From an uncultured Lachnospiraceae bacterium (GTDB taxonomy: Bacteria > Bacillota > Clostridia > Lachnospirales > Lachnospiraceae), in the NCBI GenBank assembly GCA_934371505.1, contig CAKRNW010000058.1, positions 1-13,823 on the forward strand: DNA of 13,823 nt. Direction: 5' to 3'. Both the position numbers and the translations under genes were made by a program. Below, piece after piece: positions 1 to 6,668 of the stretch. The first letter of the stretch is position 1; each line of letters begins with the position of its first letter. A model generated the notes under the pieces. The model saw only the letters and a program-made list of their open reading frames with translations, was not told where the DNA came from and ran no database searches.

Positions 1-86
1 AACGAGTACGACGCCACCCACTGATGCGTAGAAACAACAATCCCTCAACGAAATGCTGAGGGATATCAAAGAAAAGGAGATAAAAT
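1..86. other. Left-edge intergenic stretch with small stem-loop
   Basis: No gene can be assigned with confidence. Reading from base 1, an open frame ends at a TGA at 22-24 (residues NEYDATH), and from base 2 another ends at a TAG at 29-31; either could be the tail of an upstream gene cut by the window edge. A perfect 7-bp stem follows (TCCCTCA at 41-47, TGAGGGA at 57-63, 9-nt loop). It is not followed by a T tract, so it is not a convincing terminator and may be a leader or operator element of the next gene. No clear -35/-10 pair was seen. A good ribosome site (AGGAG at 75-79) precedes the ATG at 87. Confidence 0.35.
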
Positions 87-1121
87 ATGATGAAAAAGAC
101 AAGAATTTTCGCATGTCTGCTTGTACTGACCATGCTGGCTGGTCTTATGACTGCCTGTGGTAAGAAAGCAGAAGATGTATCGGAACCTGTAACAGAGGAA
201 TCTGCAGAGGCAGTTGCTGAAACCGAAACTGCTGAAACCGAAACTGCTGAGACAGAGCCTGTTATCACAAGTATTTCATTGGCTGATGAAGACACAGGAA
301 TTACCGTGGAGGGAAAGGCTGACGCAGCTGCACTGACAGTAGCTGACGTTGAATCTGATGTGAACGATAGTGTCAAAGACCTTGCAGGAACAGACTTAGG
401 TATGGATGTGACTACAGTTACATCTTATGACATTTCGATTGCTAATGCTGAAGGCACGACAGCACAGCCCGCCGGAGAAATCACAGTCACGATTCCTATT
501 TCAGAAGATTTGAAAGCAGCTGACGGCAATGCATATGCTGTGTATTACTTCAATCCGGAAGACAGCTCCGTTCAGAATATGGATTGTTCTGTATCAGAAG
601 ACAGTGTGACCTTTCAGACCACACACTTCTCGGTATATTCTGTCGTGAAATTCACAGACCCTGCAATGGAGCCGATGCCGATTCAGGAAACAGAAGAAGC
701 AGAAAACAAAACTAATGTGGAATCCAGCAAAAACAAAACGGATGCAGAATCCAGCGTGCAGGAAAAATCAAGCACACAGGAAACAGCCCCTGCAGTAGCA
801 AACCTTCCTGGGGAAAACCGTAACGGAAGATATGCAGACATCCCTGAATCCGTGATGCCAACTGATGGTGAAGAATGGTATTTCCTAGACAGTCCCATGG
901 CAACCTATACTTGGTATGATGGAATTGTAGCCAACGTATATGCCGATTATAATAAAACACAGATTATTGCATCTTTCTCGTATCCTGCGAATGATGCAAC
1001 GGGTATGAACCTGATTGCAGAGCAGTATAACACAGGTATCGGCATTGTAATATACAACGGTCAGTATGCAATCGTTTATTACGATATGCTCACAACAAAT
1101 CCGGGACCGGATGATAGATGA
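87..1121 (+). CDS. Secreted lipoprotein of unknown function
   Basis: The product is 344 residues and starts with a lipoprotein signal peptide: Lys-Lys-Thr-Arg, a hydrophobic run, then LMTAC with the lipid-modified Cys at residue 24, so it should sit on the outer face of the membrane. A low-complexity Glu/Thr/Ala linker follows (about 30-58), including a duplicated ETETA unit. Residues about 65-190 read as a beta-rich extracellular domain ending in TTHFSVYSVVKF; this HFS-Y ending is typical of beta domains in Gram-positive surface proteins. Residues about 200-235 are a Ser/Glu/Lys/Asn linker with a degenerate 9-residue repeat (NKTNVESSK, NKTDAESSV). The C-terminal 110 residues, rich in Tyr and Trp, form a second domain that I do not recognise. 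The start is supported by AGGAG seven bases upstream of ATG-ATG. It appears to be a single-gene unit closed by the terminator at 1164. The lipoprotein call is firm; function is unknown. Confidence 0.85.
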   Translation: MMKKTRIFACLLVLTMLAGLMTACGKKAEDVSEPVTEESAEAVAETETAETETAETEPVITSISLADEDTGITVEGKADAAALTVADVESDVNDSVKDLAGTDLGMDVTTVTSYDISIANAEGTTAQPAGEITVTIPISEDLKAADGNAYAVYYFNPEDSSVQNMDCSVSEDSVTFQTTHFSVYSVVKFTDPAMEPMPIQETEEAENKTNVESSKNKTDAESSVQEKSSTQETAPAVANLPGENRNGRYADIPESVMPTDGEEWYFLDSPMATYTWYDGIVANVYADYNKTQIIASFSYPANDATGMNLIAEQYNTGIGIVIYNGQYAIVYYDMLTTNPGPDDR

Positions 1122-1163
1122 TAACATCTGCATGAATACTTGAAAAAAGATAACCTTAAATTT

Positions 1164-1201
1164 AAATTCCCGGCAGAGAATAAAAACTGCCGGGAATTTT
1201 T
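1164..1201 (+). terminator. Rho-independent terminator of the lipoprotein gene
   Basis: A perfect 13-bp inverted repeat (AAATTCCCGGCAG at 1164-1176 and its complement at 1187-1199, 10-nt loop) with a GC-rich core is followed by T residues. It lies 42 bases after the lipoprotein stop. It also lies downstream of the TetR gene on the minus strand, where the trailing U run is weak, so termination in that direction is possible but less certain. Confidence 0.85.
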
Positions 1202-1241
1202 ATGCAAAAATTTGAAATTTTATTTCTTCTGCAGCTGGTCA

Positions 1242-1874
1242 CTATGCCTTCAGCAACAACCAGATGACTGTATCCTCCACAATTTTACGCATCCGTTCCC
1301 CATCCAGTCCCGGATGATGGTGGAAGATAAGTTCATGGGAAAGATTTTCCACCAGATTATAGAGAATGTGGGTCTTTTCCGGAAGCGCCGGACTGTCAAA
1401 CCCCACCCGGCGCAGGAATGTCTCCAAATCTTCGGTAATCTGAATTTCAAAATCAATCATAATTTTGGACACATCCTCGGAGGTATTGGACAGAGCATCA
1501 ATTTCCCGATGTGCGTTTTGGAAGACCTGATGTCTCTCTACAATGGAGTCCGTAATCTGGGCTAAATATTGGCGCAGTGTCGTCTCATCCAGACGCTCCG
1601 ACAGGGTAACTCCGGAATATTGGGCAAACAAATCGTAGATGGGCTGTACCATTTTTTTCACAAAGAGGCGCAGACCCTCCACGAAAATATCATGTTTATC
1701 CTCAAAATAGCTGTAGATGATTCCTGTGGAAACACCCGCAGCTTTGGCAATATCCGTGGTGGTGGTGCGGTGGTATCCCTGGTCACACATGAGACCGAAT
1801 CCCACTTCAATGATTTTATTCTTTTTTTCAATGGAACGCTGCTGTCTGGGTTCCCGTATTTTCGCTACTGTCAT
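1242..1874 (-). CDS. TetR/AcrR-family transcriptional repressor
   Basis: The product is 210 residues, a normal length for TetR regulators. The N-terminal helix-turn-helix is clear at about residues 37-60 (TTTDIAKAAGVSTGIIYSYF, then EDK), the most conserved stretch of the family; the rest should be the helical ligand-binding and dimerisation domain, which diverges too much to name a ligand. I place the start at the ATG at 1874-1872 because AGAGAGG sits five bases upstream; an in-frame GTG at 1898 would add eight residues but lacks a comparable site. The gene is divergent from the adaptor/ATPase/permease operon, and its promoter shares a 40-bp inverted repeat with the operon promoter, so it very probably represses both itself and the exporter and is released by a transported or toxic compound. 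Family assignment is firm; autoregulation and target are inferred from layout. Confidence 0.93.
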   Translation of the reverse strand: MTVAKIREPRQQRSIEKKNKIIEVGFGLMCDQGYHRTTTTDIAKAAGVSTGIIYSYFEDKHDIFVEGLRLFVKKMVQPIYDLFAQYSGVTLSERLDETTLRQYLAQITDSIVERHQVFQNAHREIDALSNTSEDVSKIMIDFEIQITEDLETFLRRVGFDSPALPEKTHILYNLVENLSHELIFHHHPGLDGERMRKIVEDTVIWLLLKA

Positions 1875-1917
1875 GATGACCTCTCTTATTGATAACACTT
1901 CTCAATAATACTTATAT

Positions 1918-1946
1918 AGTATAACCTGTCTAAAAAAAATTGTCAA
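1918..1946 (-). promoter_or_regulatory. Promoter of the TetR gene
   Basis: Read on the minus strand, TTGACA (complement of 1941-1946) is followed by a 17-base spacer and TATACT (complement of 1918-1923): a consensus -35 and a one-mismatch -10. Transcription would begin near 1911, giving a leader of about 37 bases before the ATG at 1874. The -35 box lies entirely inside the left arm of the inverted repeat. Confidence 0.8.
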
Positions 1947-1980
1947 TATATGAATAAAAGTTCATATTCATATATTGACA
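1941..1980. promoter_or_regulatory. Probable TetR operator, 40-bp inverted repeat
   Basis: The left arm TGTCAATATATGAAT (1941-1955) and right arm ATTCATATATTGACA (1966-1980) are perfect 15-bp complements around a 10-base spacer. A second, nested dyad, ATATGAA (1948-1954) with TTCATAT (1961-1967), has its axis 3 bp to the left of the outer one. The two arms contain the -35 hexamers of the two divergent promoters. TetR proteins typically bind palindromes in this position beside their own gene, so the regulator at 1242-1874 is the natural ligand. The repeat is seen directly; binding is inferred. Confidence 0.8.
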
Positions 1981-2003
1981 GAAGGAAAGAACTATTTTAT
2001 ATT
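1975..2003 (+). promoter_or_regulatory. Promoter of the adaptor/ATPase/permease operon
   Basis: A consensus -35 TTGACA (1975-1980), a 17-base spacer and TATATT (1998-2003, one mismatch to TATAAT) form a strong sigma-A type promoter. The start of transcription would be near 2010, leaving a leader of about 64 bases before the GTG at 2074. The -35 is the end of the right operator arm. A further copy of the half-site, inverted (TGAATATGAA, 2003-2012), overlaps the -10/+1 region, and a short hairpin GTCAC-GTTT-GTGAC (2019-2032) lies in the leader. Confidence 0.82.
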
Positions 2004-2073
2004 GAATATGAAATAAATGTCACGTTTGTGACTTGCCATCATGTAAAGGAAACAGAAAGTTGAGGAAAGCATC

Positions 2074-3519
2074 GTGAAAAAGAAAATTGCAATTAGAATC
2101 GTCGGAGTGGGCTTAATTCTGGCAATCGCATTGGCAATGGGCGGTTGCGGAAATGGCAGCAAGGTGGCTACGGACACTGTGGTTTCTGGCAGTGTGGAAC
2201 AGAAGGTGGAAGTGGACGGACATATTGAAACCGAGGAGGAGACTGCCTATTATGCAGAGGTTTCAGGACAGATTCAGAACTTTACTTATCACAGCGGGGA
2301 TTTGATTCCTGCGGGAACCCAGTTGTATACCTATGATACCACGGATTTTGAACATGCGGTGGAACAGGCGTCCCTTCAGGCAGAGGCAGCCCGATCCGGT
2401 TACCAGGGCACGGCAGCCCAGAGTGCCCGTGTGAATCAGGCATACCGGGATGCCAGTGATAAGGAGGCATCCTACAAGGAGCTTTACACCAACATCCAGA
2501 AAAATGTGAATGAGCTGCAGAGCAACTTGCAGATTGTGGCAGACACCGTGGAGGATGAGGGACAGAAACTTCAGGTACAGCTTGCCAAGACCCAGGTGGA
2601 GATGGCACAGGCTTATGCCGCAGCCTACGGCTGTGACCTAGGAAGTGACTCCTACAAGGGCTACATGCAGACCTACTATGATTTACAGACCAAACAGGCG
2701 AAACTCCAGAAACAGGTTGCCCAACTTCCCGACCCAGGCGCCAAGCCGGATGAAATCCGGTATCTGGCAGAGGCAGCGAGCATGCTGGCAGAGCTGACCA
2801 CCCAGCGCAGCATGTTATCCCAGAAAATGTTGTCCACCGAGTTTGCAGGAATGACCAGCGGCCAGCTTATCCAGTTGGAAAAGCAGGCAGAACTGGCAGA
2901 ACTTGCCGCAGACTGGAGCCAGGAGGAACTGGAAAAAGCCCAGAAGGGTGGAAAAGCGGAAAAGGAAGGAATTCTCAGCGAGGTTGCCATCGAGGACGGC
3001 TCCTATGTGGCGGAGGGTACCCGGCTTTTTACCCTGAAAAATCCGGAGAAATTAAAGGCAGTGGTAGAAGTGACCAGCTACGAAGGTGCCCAGATGAAAG
3101 AGGGGCAGAGTGCAATCGTGACCGTATCCGGCAAAACTTACGAAGGAACCGTATCCAAAATCCGCAGGGAGGCAGTGACCGATTCCCAAAACAAGGCGAA
3201 ACTCCAGGTGGAAATCCACATTGAGAACCCGGCACAGTACGAGGACACCCTGCTTTATCTGGGCAGTGATGTAGATGTCTGCATCCTCACCCAGGAATCC
3301 GTGGATTCCCTTATGGTTTCTAATCTGGCACTCTATGCCGATGATGCGGGGGATTATGTGTACCTCATCAATAATGGTGTAGTGGAGAAACGTTATGTGG
3401 AGACAGGCGCATCGGACAGCAGTTACACCGCCATTCTCTCCGGCTTAGAAGACGGGGAGCAGGTTATCACAGATGCCATGACCGATGCAGGAATCGGCAC
3501 CAGCGTACAGGCGAAGTAG
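2074..3519 (+). CDS. HlyD/MacA-type adaptor lipoprotein (membrane fusion protein) of an ABC exporter
   Basis: The product is 481 residues. The start is a GTG, backed by GAGGA seven bases upstream; no in-frame ATG competes. The signal is MKKK, a hydrophobic stretch and AMGGC, with the lipid-bearing Cys at residue 25, so the protein should be membrane-anchored on the outer face. Residues about 45-85 form the first half of a biotinyl-lipoyl-like fold (AEVSGQIQNF...GDLIPAGTQLYTYD). Residues about 85-300 are Gln/Glu/Ala/Lys-rich and likely form the helical hairpin. Residues about 300-322 return to the lipoyl fold (ILSEVAIEDGSYVAEGTRLF), followed by beta-barrel and membrane-proximal domains. This order is that of MacA and of YknX of Bacillus subtilis. 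It is first in an operon with the ATPase (13-base gap) and the permease, so it should form the extracellular part of a three-component exporter. The substrate cannot be read from sequence. Confidence 0.9.
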   Translation: MKKKIAIRIVGVGLILAIALAMGGCGNGSKVATDTVVSGSVEQKVEVDGHIETEEETAYYAEVSGQIQNFTYHSGDLIPAGTQLYTYDTTDFEHAVEQASLQAEAARSGYQGTAAQSARVNQAYRDASDKEASYKELYTNIQKNVNELQSNLQIVADTVEDEGQKLQVQLAKTQVEMAQAYAAAYGCDLGSDSYKGYMQTYYDLQTKQAKLQKQVAQLPDPGAKPDEIRYLAEAASMLAELTTQRSMLSQKMLSTEFAGMTSGQLIQLEKQAELAELAADWSQEELEKAQKGGKAEKEGILSEVAIEDGSYVAEGTRLFTLKNPEKLKAVVEVTSYEGAQMKEGQSAIVTVSGKTYEGTVSKIRREAVTDSQNKAKLQVEIHIENPAQYEDTLLYLGSDVDVCILTQESVDSLMVSNLALYADDAGDYVYLINNGVVEKRYVETGASDSSYTAILSGLEDGEQVITDAMTDAGIGTSVQAK

Positions 3520-3532
3520 AAAGCGTGGCGGA

Positions 3533-4243
3533 ATGAACGAAAAAGCATTTATCCAATTTGAACATGTAAATAAGGAATACGGAACACCGGAGCGGGTTTT
3601 TTACGCCCTGAAGGATGCCAGCTTTACCATTGACGAAGGGGAGATGGTGGTGATCTTAGGTCCCTCCGGCGCGGGAAAAAGTACCCTGTTAAACCTCTTG
3701 GGGGGCATGGACACTGCCACCGGGGGTGAGATTATTTCCTGCGGTGAACATATCCGGGGGTACAACGACAGCCAGTTGACGGATTACCGTGCAAGAAACG
3801 TGGCGGTGGTTTTTCAGTTTTACAATCTGATTCCCACCCTGACGGCATACGAAAATGTGGCATTGATGAAGGACATTGTGAAGGACACCTTAGACCCGGC
3901 AGAGGCGCTAAAGGCGGTGGGACTGGAGGAACACATGCACCAGTTTCCGGCGCAGATGTCCGGCGGTGAACAGCAGCGTACCTCCATTGCCCGTGCCATC
4001 GCCAAAAATCCCAAGCTGTTACTTTGCGACGAGCCTACCGGAGCGCTGGACACCAATACGGGACGGGATGTGCTGGAACTGCTGGTGCGCATGAGCCGGG
4101 AGCAGAAAAAAACAGTAGTGATGGTTACTCACAACAGTTCTTTCGCAGAGATTGCAGACAAGGTCATCCGGGTAAAAAACGGGGGCATTGAATCCGTAAC
4201 CATCAACGAGCATCCCAAGAGAGCAAGTGAGGTGAGCTGGTAA
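3533..4243 (+). CDS. ABC transporter ATP-binding protein, MacB/LolD/YknY type
   Basis: The product is 236 residues, the usual length for this single-domain ATPase family. All motifs are intact: Walker A GPSGAGKST (residues 43-51, Lys49), Q-loop with FQFYNLIPTLTAYENV after it, signature SGGEQQR (from residue 143), Walker B LLLCDEPTGALD with Asp166 and catalytic Glu167, and switch His200 in VMVTHN. The SGGEQQR signature and the N-L-I-P-T-L-T-A-x-E-N-V stretch are typical of ATPases that power FtsX-type permeases. I chose the ATG at 3533 because conserved family sequence starts just after it; the frame stays open upstream to 3485, overlapping the adaptor gene. The ribosome site is weak, so translation may be coupled to the adaptor gene, which ends 13 bases upstream. 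The stop TAA shares its last A with the ATG of the permease gene, pointing to tight co-expression. Confidence 0.94.
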   Translation: MNEKAFIQFEHVNKEYGTPERVFYALKDASFTIDEGEMVVILGPSGAGKSTLLNLLGGMDTATGGEIISCGEHIRGYNDSQLTDYRARNVAVVFQFYNLIPTLTAYENVALMKDIVKDTLDPAEALKAVGLEEHMHQFPAQMSGGEQQRTSIARAIAKNPKLLLCDEPTGALDTNTGRDVLELLVRMSREQKKTVVMVTHNSSFAEIADKVIRVKNGGIESVTINEHPKRASEVSW

Positions 4244-6540
4244 TGCTGAGACGAAAATTATGGCGGGATTTGTGGCAGAACCGCACCCAGTTTTTATCCA
4301 TTTTTCTCATGGCGTTTTTAGGCATGATGGTATTTGCCGGAATTGATGCGGAGAGCAATGGTCTTGGGGTGTCCTATACACGCTACTTTGACCAGACCCA
4401 CACCGCAGATTACTGGGTCATCGGCAACAATTTTACCAAGAGGGATGCGGACACACTGAAATCCCTGCCGGAAGTGGAAACGGTAGACCGCAAGCTGATA
4501 CTGGACGGCAAATGCAAGCTGCCCACAGGGGAGGAGCTGGACATGGAGTTTAACTTTATGGAAACCATGACCTGTTCCTATCCTTATCTGGTGGAAGGGG
4601 AAGCCTTTCATGTCGATACACCAGGTATCTGGCTGGAACAGAACTTTGCCAACGCCAGAGGGTATAAGGTGGGAGACACCATCAACCTTTCCTACGAGGG
4701 TGTTTCCTTTCAGGAGGAAGTGAAAGGTATCATCATGCATCCGGAATATGTGTATTATTCCCTGGACAGCGACAGCATGATGCCAACCTATGGAAATTAT
4801 GGGTTTGGTTTCCTATCCCATTCAGAATTTCCCCTCCAGGACCAACTGGTTTACAACTATCTGGCAATTAAAACCTATGAAACACCGGAGAATTCTCTAC
4901 AGTTTAAGGAATACTTGAAAAATACCCTGAATCTGGAGAATGTGACGGTGATTGAACGCCGCCAGAATCTGGGAATTGACACGGTGATGAATGAAAAAGA
5001 GCAGCATGAGACTTTCGGTATTATGTTTACGGCTATCTTTATGCTGATTGCGGTGATGGGCATTGTCACCACCATGACCCGGATGACCGCCAACCAGCGA
5101 ACTCAGATTGGTACGTTGAAGGCACTGGGCTTTTCCAAGGGGAAAATCACATGGCATTATGTGTCCTACGGAATTGTGATTAGTTTATTAGGTGGCGCGA
5201 TCGGCTCCCTGTTGGGGCGGCTGCTCATTCCCCAGCTGTTTCTGGGCAGCATGACAGCTTACTTTATCCTGCCTTCCTGGTACCAGCAGCTTTCCTGGAA
5301 AAGCCTGGCGGCAAATGTGTTGTCTGTTCTGGTCTGCTCCAGTGTCAGCTTTTTATCCTGTAGAAAGGAATTAAAGGATATGCCGGCGGTGACCCTGCGT
5401 CCGGCGGCTCCGAAGAATCTGAAACATTCTTTGTTGGAAAAAAGCAGGTTCTGGCTGTCCATGAACTTTTCCTCCCAGTGGAACATCCGGGATGTGCTCC
5501 GCAACAAGTCACGGAGCCTTATGGGAATTCTCGGGGTGGCTGGCTGTGCCATGCTCCTGTTGGGGGCTTTTGGTGCCTACGACTGCTGTATCGGACTGGT
5601 GGACTGGCAGTATACCAGACTGGTCACCGGTCAGAACAAAGTCAATTTCAGCCTGAACACTTCGGATTTGGAAAAGCGTCAGATGGCACAGACCTACAAA
5701 GGTCAGCTTTTGCAGGAGGGCAGCTGCGAGTTCCGGGTGGGAGATACGGTGAAAACCGGAACCATCACTGTGACGGAGGAAGGCAACTACCTCCATTATG
5801 AAAATACGAAACAGGAGGAAATCAGAATTCCCAGGGATGGCATCGCTATGACCTCCAAAATGGCAGACCTGATGGGTGTTACCGTGGGAGATACCTTCGA
5901 GTGGCACATTGTAGGGGAAAAGAACTGGGAGACCGGACAGGTAGCCGCTTTGTACCAGGCAGCCACCGGACAGGGAATCACCATGGATAAGGCGGTCTAT
6001 GAGGACTTCCACTATGATTTTCATCCCACTTCCTTCTATACGAATATGACGATTCCTTCCTATATAAAAGACGGCGATGTAGTAGCTGGTGTCATCAGCA
6101 TCGAACAGGCCAAGAGTGACCTGGCGAAAAACATGGAGATGATGTACATCATGGTGGGTGTGCTGATTGTGGCGGCAGTGCTGTTGGGCCTGGTAGTTCT
6201 CTATAATATGGAAGTCCTTTCCTTTATGGAAAAAACAAGAGAAGTGGCAACCTTGAAAGTCCTGGGCTTTTCCACCAAACGGATTCGGAAAATTCTGCAG
6301 CAGCAGAATATCTGGATTACGGTGATTGGAATCGTGATTGGACTGTGGCTGGGCTATCAGCTGCTTGTGGTGATGATGGGAACCATGTCCGATGATATGG
6401 ATATGCCGGTAACGGTCAATGTTTTATCCTATTTCTATGCCATTATTGGTACGGGACTGGTGTCCTTAAGCGTCAACCGCATGCTTTCCGGCAGAGTTAA
6501 GACCATCTGCATGGTGGATGCACTGAAAGGTGTGGAGTAA
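4243..6540 (+). CDS. FtsX/MacB-type ABC transporter permease, double length
   Basis: The product is 765 residues, about twice the size of YknZ-type permeases. It has an N-terminal membrane segment (about 15-33), a large extracellular segment (about 35-250), a first FtsX block with segments near 258-280, 306-326 and 355-373, a second N-terminal-like segment (about 423-443) after RNKSRSLMGILGVAGC, a second extracellular segment, and a second FtsX block near 633-655, 689-710 and 728-746. The motifs RTQIGTLKALGFSKGKI (about 285) and TREVATLKVLGFSTKRI (about 665) are the paired cytoplasmic coupling helices, showing internal duplication. It starts at an ATG overlapping the ATPase stop by one base and ends before a terminator. 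With the adaptor and ATPase it should form an exporter working on a substrate at the outer membrane leaflet or cell wall, such as a peptide or drug; the substrate is unknown. Confidence 0.92.
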   Translation: MLRRKLWRDLWQNRTQFLSIFLMAFLGMMVFAGIDAESNGLGVSYTRYFDQTHTADYWVIGNNFTKRDADTLKSLPEVETVDRKLILDGKCKLPTGEELDMEFNFMETMTCSYPYLVEGEAFHVDTPGIWLEQNFANARGYKVGDTINLSYEGVSFQEEVKGIIMHPEYVYYSLDSDSMMPTYGNYGFGFLSHSEFPLQDQLVYNYLAIKTYETPENSLQFKEYLKNTLNLENVTVIERRQNLGIDTVMNEKEQHETFGIMFTAIFMLIAVMGIVTTMTRMTANQRTQIGTLKALGFSKGKITWHYVSYGIVISLLGGAIGSLLGRLLIPQLFLGSMTAYFILPSWYQQLSWKSLAANVLSVLVCSSVSFLSCRKELKDMPAVTLRPAAPKNLKHSLLEKSRFWLSMNFSSQWNIRDVLRNKSRSLMGILGVAGCAMLLLGAFGAYDCCIGLVDWQYTRLVTGQNKVNFSLNTSDLEKRQMAQTYKGQLLQEGSCEFRVGDTVKTGTITVTEEGNYLHYENTKQEEIRIPRDGIAMTSKMADLMGVTVGDTFEWHIVGEKNWETGQVAALYQAATGQGITMDKAVYEDFHYDFHPTSFYTNMTIPSYIKDGDVVAGVISIEQAKSDLAKNMEMMYIMVGVLIVAAVLLGLVVLYNMEVLSFMEKTREVATLKVLGFSTKRIRKILQQQNIWITVIGIVIGLWLGYQLLVVMMGTMSDDMDMPVTVNVLSYFYAIIGTGLVSLSVNRMLSGRVKTICMVDALKGVE

Positions 6541-6562
6541 AAATACAAGTTATGTGAACCGT

Positions 6563-6600
6563 AAAAACAGTCTGCAAAACAAAATGTAGGCTGTTTTTTT
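6563..6600 (+). terminator. Rho-independent terminator after the permease
   Basis: A 9-bp stem with two G-U pairs (CAGTCTGCA at 6568-6576 with TGTAGGCTG at 6585-6593, 8-base loop) is flanked by an A run (6563-6567) and seven T residues (6594-6600). It lies 28 bases after the permease stop and separates the TetR-linked operon from the next ABC pair. Confidence 0.82.
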
Positions 6601-6610
6601 CCACTGTTTG

Positions 6611-6619
6611 TGATAGAAT
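6611..6619 (+). promoter_or_regulatory. Possible extended -10 promoter of the heterodimeric exporter
   Basis: TG-A-TAGAAT (6611-6619) is an extended -10 with one mismatch. No good -35 is present because the terminator T tract occupies that position. It would start transcription near 6626, about 43 bases before the ATG at 6669. A second candidate (TTTACA at 6624-6629, 18 bases, TATAAA at 6648-6653) would start inside the ribosome site and is less plausible. Read-through from the upstream operon is a third option. Confidence 0.4.
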
Positions 6620-6668
6620 AGGCTTTACATGAATTTTGACCAGAAAGTATAAAAGCAGGAAAATCACG

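Noticed and set aside
216..260. Tandem 15-bp repeat considered as a CRISPR-like or regulatory repeat
   Set aside because: Units are directly adjacent with no spacers and stay in frame, coding ETETA units of a lipoprotein linker.
1140..1565. 141-codon open frame on the plus strand opposite the TetR gene
   Set aside because: It starts at a TTG before the terminator hairpin, runs through it, and is antisense to a well-supported TetR gene; the product has no recognisable features.
1941..1980. 40-bp inverted repeat considered as a terminator or insertion-sequence end
   Set aside because: It is AT-rich with no T tail, lies between divergent starts and overlaps both -35 boxes, and no transposase is nearby; an operator fits better.
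5509..6024. 171-codon open frame on the minus strand inside the permease gene
   Set aside because: Entirely antisense to the FtsX-type permease, with no ribosome site or family resemblance; long antisense frames are common opposite such genes.
6624..6653. TTTACA-18-TATAAA as the promoter of the heterodimeric exporter
   Set aside because: It would begin transcription at about 6660, within or after the ribosome site of the ATG at 6669; the extended -10 at 6611-6619 is preferred.
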